Shown: in pieces, positions 53,527 through 62,500 of the stretch
Numbering within the stretch: the first letter of the stretch is position 1
Layout: each line of letters opens with the position of its first letter
Assembly: GCF_025717535.1 (NCBI RefSeq)
Contig: NZ_JAJIRO010000001.1
Coordinates: forward strand, 124,001-188,000
DNA length: 64,000 nt
DNA from: Paucibacter sp. Y2R2-4
Lineage (GTDB): Bacteria; Pseudomonadota; Gammaproteobacteria; Burkholderiales; Burkholderiaceae_C
Reading direction: 5' to 3'
Position numbers and translations under genes: made by a program
The notes under the pieces: generated by a model
Seen by the model: the letters and a program-made list of their open reading frames with translations, nothing else
What the model was told of the DNA's origin: nothing
Database searches by the model: none

Positions 53527-56500
53527 ATGACTCCACGTATCACTTCCTCTGCCACCAAGCTCGTCACGAACTCGCACGCGCCTCACGCGGCTTTTGCCCA
53601 TCGCCCCTTGCGCCGGCTGATGCTGGCGCGAGGCTGGGGCATTCTGTGCCTGTGCGCACCGACTGCAGCCTGGCCACAGGCGGTGACTGCCGGCCCCAGC
53701 TACTACTTCGCCGATGCGCGCAGCGGCGCCAATGGCACCGCGGGCAAGGATGCGGTCGGCGGTGGCTCTTGCGTCAGCGGCCCCGTACCGGGGACGGCGG
53801 GTGCTGTTGGCCCCTCGATTGACGAGACGGTCAATTTGAGCCTGATGTCCTTGGTTTACCCGGGAACGCTCATCGGCGTGAGCAGCCGCGGCGGCGATGG
53901 CGGCAAAGGCGGCAATGGGGATGCCTCCGGCCAATGCGGCAAGGGTGACTTTGACGGTCGCCCTGGCGCTGCAGGCGGCTCTGTGACCGTGTTCGTGAAG
54001 CCCGGCGCCAACCCGGTCGAAGCGATCTACAGCACCGCGAGCACCGGCGTGGTGGCGGTCAGCCATGGTGGATCGGGCGGCAATGGTGGCGACAACACCC
54101 GCGGCAAAAACGACTACAAGGGCGGCGATGGCGGGGCAGGCGGTGCTGGCGGCAATGTCCGGCTGGAGAACGCACTGTCCATGCAGGTCAGTGGTGGGCT
54201 CGGTGCGCTGGGGCTGGTGGCCCAAAGCGGTGGCGGCGCCGGTGGCACCGGCGGCGATGCCGCCAACAAAGCCAATGCGGGCAGTGGCAAGAGCGGTGGC
54301 ACCGGGGGTGATGTGGTCCTGCGCAACACCGGCAAGATCCTGACCGACGGCGGCAACGCCATGTCTGCACAAAGCATTGGCGGCTTTGGTGGTGATGGCG
54401 GTGTGAACACCAAAAGCCACAGTGGCAGTGGCGGCACGGGTGGCAATGGCGGCACCCTGGCCGTGGACAACACGGGGTCGCTGCAGGTCGGATCTGGGTC
54501 CCGCGTGGGCTGCAACGACAGCGTCACCACGAACTGCAATCCCGCGGGCGGATTCGGACTCGCGGCGCAATCGGTCGGTGGTGGCGGCGGCCATGCCGGC
54601 GCCAGTGCAGGGCTTCATATCCTGGGTGCCGAGGGTGGTGCAGCCGGGCACGCGGGCGCCGTGGTGGTGAACAACACCGGATCGGTCTCGGTGTTCAGTC
54701 CCTCGAGCACCGGCTTGTTCGCCCAGGCCATTGGCGGCGGCGGCGGCTCGGGCGGCATGGCGATATCCAGTGGCAGCAAGACCACGGCCGTCGGCGGCGC
54801 CGGCGGCGCGGGCGGTGACGGTGGCGCCGTGACCGTCATCAACTGGAACAGCCTGTGCACCGGCGTCGCCTGCAACGGTCAGGACCGCTGGGCGGCCGAT
54901 GACTCGACAGCAGGCGGTGCGATCGCGCTGGTGGCCCAGAGCATCGGTGGCGGTGGCGGCGTGGGCGGCTTTGCCAAAGCCAAAGGCCGGGCCACAACCA
55001 TTTTCGGCAACGCGTCGGCCATGGCCGTGGGCGGAACCGGCGGCAGTGGCGGCGTGGGCGCGAAGGTGCTGGTGACCCATGTCGGTCACCTGGGAACCGC
55101 CGAGATCAGTTCCCCGGCCTTACTGGCCCAGAGCATTGGCGGCGGCGGGGGCAGTGCGGGCGGGGCCCTGGCCTATGCGACAGCCCTGGCCGGCGACAGT
55201 GCCGCCGTGTCTCATGGGGGGGCCGGCGGAGGCGGTGGCAATGGCGGCAACGTGCTGGTGAACTGCAACAGTTACAGCGCACTCTCTTCCAGCTTCAGCC
55301 CCTGCGCCGGAACCCCTGTGCTGACCGCGGTCCGAACAGACTTCCGCATCGCCACCACCGGCCTCGCCTCGCCAGGCATCGTGGCCCAGAGCATTGGCGG
55401 AGGCGGGGGCGCGGGCGGCTACGCCATGTCCCTGTCCGGCAGCCTGTTCGGCTCGCAGTCGCTGGGATTTGGCGGCAGCGGCGGCGCGGCAGGCACCGGG
55501 GGTCAGGTCTTTGCCAGCAGCAATGGACAGAGCATCAACACTTCCGGGGCGCAATCACCTGGGCTGCTGGCCCAGAGCATCGGCGGCGGTGGCGGCTCCG
55601 GCGGCAGCACCATGGACCTGAGCCTGGCGTACACCGGCAGCTCCGCCTCTTTGGGTGTGGGCGGCAAAGGGGGCAGTGGTCAAGCTGCCGGTGCGGTGGC
55701 GGTCCACAACCCAGGTGGCCTGATCAACACCAGCGGCGAAGGATCACAAGGGCTGGTGGCACAAAGCATTGGTGGCGGCGGCGGCAATGGGGGATCGGCC
55801 ATCACATTGGCGGTCTCGGGACGCTATGCCGGCTCCCTGGCGGTCGGCGGCAATGGTGCCACCGGTGGAACCGGCGGCAACGTCACCCTCGTCAATGAGG
55901 ACAGCAGCAGCAATCCGACTTACGGACGCGGCGCGATCACCACCCAGGGCAGCGGTGCGAGCGCCCTGGTGGCTCAGAGCATTGGCGGCGGTGGCGGCCA
56001 TGGCGGCTACTCGGTGGCACTGTCCGGCGCGGAGTTCGTGGCCGGCACGGTCAGCGTGGGCGGAAGCGGCGGCTCGGGCAACCATGCGGGAACGGTCAAC
56101 GTCACCAACAAGGGAGCGCTGACCACCCAGGGCGGTGGTGCCCCCGTGCTGCTGGCCCAAAGCATTGGCGGCGGCGGCGGCTCGGGGGGCCATGCCATCG
56201 CTGGCACCGTGGCGGGCATGGGCAGCATCAGCATCGGCATGGGGGGCAGTGGTGGCTCTGGGGCTGTGGCCTCATCGGTGCAGGTGAACAGCACCGGTGC
56301 GATCGCCGCTCAATCCAGCCAGGTCGGGCATGCCCCGGGCATCCTGGCGCAGAGCATCGGCGGCGGCGGCGGCCAAGGCGGCTTCAGCGCCGCAGGGGCG
56401 CTGTCCTTTCAGGGCAGTGTCGCGCTGGCCGTGGGCGGTGGCGGTGGCAATGCGGGCAGTGCCGGCACGGTCAGCATCGACCATGGCGCGAGCCTGCTCA

Positions 56501-59500
56501 CCCGTGGCGCCTTTTCCCCGGGCATTCAAGGCCAGAGCCTGGGCGGCAATGGCGGCAATGGGGGGCACACCCTGGCAGGCGCCTTGGCCGGCGGACTGAG
56601 CCTGGCCGCCAACCTGGGTGGTGGCGGCGGCAAGGGTGGCACCGGTGGGGATGTCTGGCTGCATGTCCATGGCCCCGAGCAGCGGCTGGTCACCGAGGGC
56701 GACCAGTCGCCTGGCGTGCTGGGGCAAAGCCTGGGCGGTTCGGGCGGAACCGGCGGCTGGGCCGCCAGTGCTTCGGCCAGCATGGCGGCAGCGCCCTCCG
56801 TCTCCCTGGGTGGCGCGGGTGGCGCCGGTGGCAAGGCCGGACTGGTGTCCATGACGGCCCGCCTACCCGTGCAAACCAGCGGACACATGGCCCCAGGCCT
56901 GGCGGCTCAAAGCATCGGTGGCAACGGTGGCAGCGGCGGCTTCACGGCCGCCGGCTCGGCCACCACCATCGTGGCCATGGCGACCAGCATCGGCGGCACG
57001 GGCGGCACGGGCGGACAAGGGGGGACGGTCAACATCAAGGCAGAAGCGCCGGTCCTCACCAGCGGCCAGCAGTCATTCGGCCTGCTGGCGCAAAGCATTG
57101 GCGGCAACGGCGGCAATGGCGGCTCGGCCCTGTCGGCCAGCGCATCGACGGGCAACCCATCCATGGCGGTTTCCGTCGGCGCGGCGGGTGCGGCAGGTGC
57201 CACGGGGGGCAGTGGACAGAACGCTGGCAACGTCGCTGTGGTGGGCCGCAGCACCGTCATCACCCAGGGTCAAGGGGCGGTGGGCGTGGTGGCTCAGAGC
57301 ATCGGCGGGGGTGGTGGCCAGGGCGGGGCCACCGCCGCGATTGCAGCTTCAGCCTCTGGGGGCGACCCCAACAACAAGAGCATGGCCGCCGCTGTGACGG
57401 TGGGCGGCAAGGGCGCGGCCGGAGGCGCCGGGGCCGAGGCCGCCGTGCGCTTGCTGGATGCCGTGCAAACAGGCGTGCCCAGCCGCAACAGCGCTTCGGG
57501 CGCGGCCGGCCAAGGCGACCGTGCAGCGGGTGTGCTGGTGCAAAGCATCGGCGGCAGCGGCGGCCAGGGGGGCGCGGCCAGCTCGCACGCCATCGCCGGC
57601 TCCGCCGCGGCGGCTGTGGCCATCGGCGGTGGCGGCGGCAGCGGCAGCAACGCGGGCAATGCCTTGCTGAACTTCGATGCGCAAACCTATCTGGCCAGCA
57701 ACGCCGACCTGCTCAAGGCTTACGGCAACAACCCGGCGGCTGCCCTCAAGCACTACATCGACTGGGGCTTCGGCGAGGGCCGTCCCACGCAGAGCTTCAA
57801 TGCGGCGCAGTACATGGCGAACTACAGCGACCTGCAAGCCTCGTTCAACGGCGACCTGGCAGCTGCCACCAATCACTACGTGAGCACCGGCGTCAGCGAG
57901 GGCCGCAGCGCGAGCGCGCCCGCCGGCAGCACCCCGGTCGCACTGGCGCTGACCGACAGCGCGAGTGCCTTCGTGGACCCGCTGATCTACATCGCCTCCC
58001 ACCCCGACTTGATCCGTGCCCTGGGCAACGATCCGCTCGCCGGGCTGCGGCATTACCGGGACTGGGGGTATGGGGAAGGTCGCGTGACCAGCAGCTTCAA
58101 TCCGGCCCAGTACCTGGCCAATTACGCTGACCTGCGGGCCAGCTTTGGTGACGACACCCGCGCCGCCACGGTGCACTGGATCACCACCGGCCAGGCCGAG
58201 GGGCGCTCGGCCAGCGCAGCGGCGGGCAGCACCCCGGTCAACAAGGTGAGCTTGCCCAGCGTCAGCACCTTCGGTCAGCAGGCGCCCGCCATGGTGGCTC
58301 AGAGCATCGGCGGCGGCGGGGGGCAGGGCGGCGCCGCTTCTGCCAGCGCCGTCAGCAACCAGCACGCGGCCTCGGTGGCGGTCGGTGGTTTTGGTGCCGG
58401 CGGCGGTGATGCCGGCATGGTGGTGGTGACCCCCACTGGCGCCCTCAACACAACGGGCGCGCAGTCGCCTGGGGTGCTGGCACAGAGCATTGGCGGCGGC
58501 GGTGGTCATGGCGGCTCGGCATCGGCCTCCGCAGACGGCTCACAAGGCGCGGTGGAGGCGGCCGGTGTCGCGGCGTACACCGGGCTGGTGGGCTCGAACG
58601 TGGGCAATGCCACAGTAGCCGTGGCGCAGAAGTTCAGCCAAGACAACGGCGCGCCGAGCAGCTCGAGCGCCAAGAACGACAACGGCGTGGGGGCCTCCCT
58701 CAGCATCGGCGGCGCCGGTGGCCTGGGCGGCAAAGGCAGCGCCGTGGCGGTGGACAGCAGCGCGCTGGTGAGCACCTTGGGCGATCTGTCGGCCGGTCTG
58801 TATGCGCAGAGCGTGGGCGGCGGTGGCGGTCACGGCGGCAGCAGCACCAGCAATGCCAAGGGCGGCAACAGTGCCGTCGCCGTCAGCCTCGGAGGCAGCG
58901 GCGGCACCGGCGGCGACGCGGGCTCGGTGCAGGTGCGCAACAGCGGCCGCATCGGCACGGCCGGAACCCAGTCCCTGGGCGTCTTTGCCCAGAGCGTGGG
59001 CGGCGGTGGCGGTGATGGCGGCTCGGTCAGCGCCACCTCACAGGCCGGCGGCAAGGCCGCCGCCTCCTTGGGTCTGGGCGGCAGCGGCGGCGGCGGTGGC
59101 AGTGGCGGCAACGTCAATCTGATCAACACCGGCAGCGTCAGCACCTGGCTGGGCAACGCCGGCGGGCTGTTTGCCCAGAGCGTCGGCGGAGGCGGTGGCA
59201 ACGGGGGCGCCGCCAGCACGGCCGCCAGCGTGACACCGGCCGCAGACGACGGCAAAACCAGTGCCAGCACCGGCACGGCCAGCTCATCGCCCAACAACCA
59301 GAGCAACTCGGCCAGCGCCGGCAGCGTGTCCGGCAGCACCCCCACCAAGGGAGGCGCCGCAGGGGCCAGCACCGGCTACGCAGCCAGCCTCGCCCTCGGG
59401 GGAGCGGGTGGCAAGGCGGGTCATGGCGGCACGGTGGTGGTGCAGCACAGCGGCAGCGTGAGCACAGGCCTCGCAGTGCAAGACGGTGTCGTGCACAGCA

Positions 59501-62500
59501 TCGCCCACGCCCCGGCCCTGCTGGCCCAGAGTGTGGGCGGCGGCGGTGGCCAAGGGGGTAGCAGCAGCAGCAATGCCGATGCGGCCAAGAGCAGCGTGGC
59601 CATCTCACTGGGTGGATTGGGGGCTGGCGGTGGAGATGGCGGCACGGTGGCCGTGCATGCCAGCGCCGGCAATCTCAGCACGCGGGGCGCCTTGTCGTCC
59701 GGGCTGATCGCGCAAAGCCTGGGTGGCGGTGGCGGCAACGGGGGCTCGTCCACCTCCACGGCCAGCCAAGGCAGTTCGGCCTCGGTGGCCATGGGGCTGG
59801 GCGGCACCGCGGGTGGCGGCGGCCACGGGGGCTCGGTGACGGTGTGTGGCACGCCCCAGTCCGATGGCAGCTGCGGCACTGCGCTGGGCAGCAGCATCAG
59901 CACCGGCGGCGTGCAGTCGCATGGTGTGTTCGCCCAGAGCGTGGGCGGCGGCGGTGGCAGTGGCGGAGCCGTCAGCGCGGCAGCCACGGCGGGTGACGCC
60001 AGTGGCAGTGACAACAGCGCCAGCACGGGCAATGGCAGCAGTTCGGCTTCTGCCTCCAGCGGTGTGGCGGTGGCAGCCGCCCTGGGCGGCAGCGGTGGCA
60101 GCGGCGGCTACGGGGGGGATGTCCGACTCTCCATCGCGGCATCAATCAGCACCCTCGGGGCACGCTCGACGGCTTTGTTTGCCCAAAGTGTGGGCGGGGG
60201 TGGCGGTGAGGCCGGCAGCAGCAGCAGCAACGCCAGCAGCGGTGCCCATGCGGTGAGCCTGGCGCTGGGCGCCAGCGGCGGCAGCGGCGGCCGGGGCGGC
60301 AATGTGTCGGTGGACCTGGCCAGCAGCGCCCAGCTGCAAACCCGCGGCCTGATGTCTCAGGGCTTGATGGCCCAGAGCGTGGGCGGCGGTGGCGGCGTGG
60401 CGGGCAGCACCAGCGCCACCAGCGCCGATGCCGGCAACAGCAACACCAGCCTGTCCTTGGGCGGCAAGGCGGGGAGCGGACAGGATGGCGGCACCGTCAA
60501 GGTCAACAGCGGTGGCAGCATCAGCACCAGCGGTTGGGGCGCAGATGGCCTGGTGGCGCAAAGCGTCGGGGGTGGCGGTGGCACCGGAGGCGCAGCGTCG
60601 AGCAGCGCATCGACAGGAACAGCTGCTGCGTCCCTCGCCCTGGGCGGCCAGGGCGGTGCATCCGGCAAAGGTGGCGATGTCGCGGTCACGCTGTTCTCTG
60701 GCAGCGTGAAGACCGAGGCCGAAGCGGCCCGCGCCCTCTTGGTGCAAAGCATTGGCGGCGGTGGCGGCAGCGGCGGCAACGCCAGCAGCAACACAGGTGG
60801 GGACAACACGAAGTCAGTCAGCCTGGCGCTGGGTGGCCAAAGTGGCAGCAACGGCGGCGGCCAGGGTGGCACGGTCAACGTCAGCACCAACGGCACGGTG
60901 ACCCTGGCCACCCAGGGGCATTTCGCCGCCGCGGTGATGGCGCAGAGCATTGGCGGCGGCGGCGGTGTCGGCGGCAGCAGCCAAAGCAGCAGCAGCGCCA
61001 AGGGCAGCAGCTACAGCCTGGGGCTCAACCTCGGGGGCGCTGGCGGCGCCGGCGGCAACGGCGGTGCGGTGACGCTGGCTCTGCGTGATATCAACTCCAA
61101 CATCAGCACGCAGGGCTTGGCCGCCTTCGGGGTCATGGCACAGAGCATTGGTGGCGGCGGCGGTGTCGGGGGCGCGGCCGCCTGGCAACAGTCCGGCAGC
61201 TTGGGCAGCGTCTCGATCAGCAGCCAGCTGGGCGGCAGCGGCGGAGATGGGGGCGATGGCGGCGGTATCTGGCTGCTGTCCGACCAGACCTTGAGCACCG
61301 CAGGACACCTGGCCGTGGGCCTGCTGGCCCAGAGCGTGGGCGGCGGCGGTGGCGTGGGTGCAGCGGCCACCTCGTCCAGCGAGGGCAGCGCCTTCAGCGG
61401 CAGCGTGAACCTCGGCGGCAGCGGCGGCAAAGGCGGCGCGGGCGGCACGGTGGAGCTGGCGCTGGGTCAGCGTGTCAGCACCTCCGGCAACCTGGCGCAT
61501 GCGGCGGTGGCCCAGAGCATTGGCGGCGGCGGCGGTCTCAACCTCAGCCGGGCCAGCGGCACCGTCCTGGGGAACAGTCAGGCCAAGGCGGGCGCTCGCG
61601 TGCTGCTGTCCAGCAGCGCTGCGGTGGAGACCAGCGGCACGGGGGCCGCGGGCCTGGTGGCCCAGAGCATCGGCGGCGGCGGCGGCCTGTCGACCTCCTT
61701 CGGATCAGCCACCCTGGGTGGCGCGCCGGGCTTTGCCAACGGCGGCGTGGTGCGCCTGTGCAATGGGCTGGACAGCGCCGGTCAGTGCAGCGGCGATGTC
61801 GCACTGACGGGCAGCATCCGCACCCATGGCGCACTCGGCCACGGCCTGGTGGCCCAGAGCATTGGCGGCGGCGGCGGGATGGTGCTCAGCCCGGAGAACC
61901 CGCTGCAGACCACCTTGCGCGGCAGCGGTGCCATCGGCAGCGACGTGACCGTCTGGACCGCCCAGGCCATCAGCACACAAGGCCATGGGGCCGCCGGCCT
62001 GGTGGCACAGAGCATCGGGGCGGGCGGCGGCCTGGTCGGGGACCACTACTGGGCCACCGGCAGCGTCACCCACAAGCTGACCCCGGCCAACAGCACAGAC
62101 GTATCCACCGGTGCGGCGGTCAGCGTGGATGCACGCAAAGGCTCGCAGGCCTGGAGCACCAGCGGCATGAACGCGCCCGCACTCGTGGCGCAAAGCATTG
62201 GCGGTGGTGGCGGCTACTTTGCCCATACCAACCTGACCCAGGCCAGCCAGGTGGACCTGAGCTTCCAGCTCGGCGGCACCGGGGGCAGCAGTGACGGCGG
62301 CACCGCCCAGGTAACCCTCGGCTCGCGAGCCATCAGCACCGGCGACGCAGGCAGCCTGGGTGTGCTGGCGCAAAGCGTGGCGGGCGGCGGCGGTGTGTTT
62401 TCTTGGGTGGCGCCGACCGTGGCGGCGCCCGGCAGTGCGACCAGCACCAACGCCACCCTGAGCGGCCAACTGGGACAGACCGGCAGTGGCAGCCGCGCCT

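Noticed and set aside
53401-55089. Long minus-strand open frames opposite the adhesin (also 61705-63999)
   Set aside because: They are Ala/Gly/His-rich mirror frames of a GC-rich repeat gene, without signal peptide or domain, and they overlap the plus-strand frame that carries clear protein repeats.
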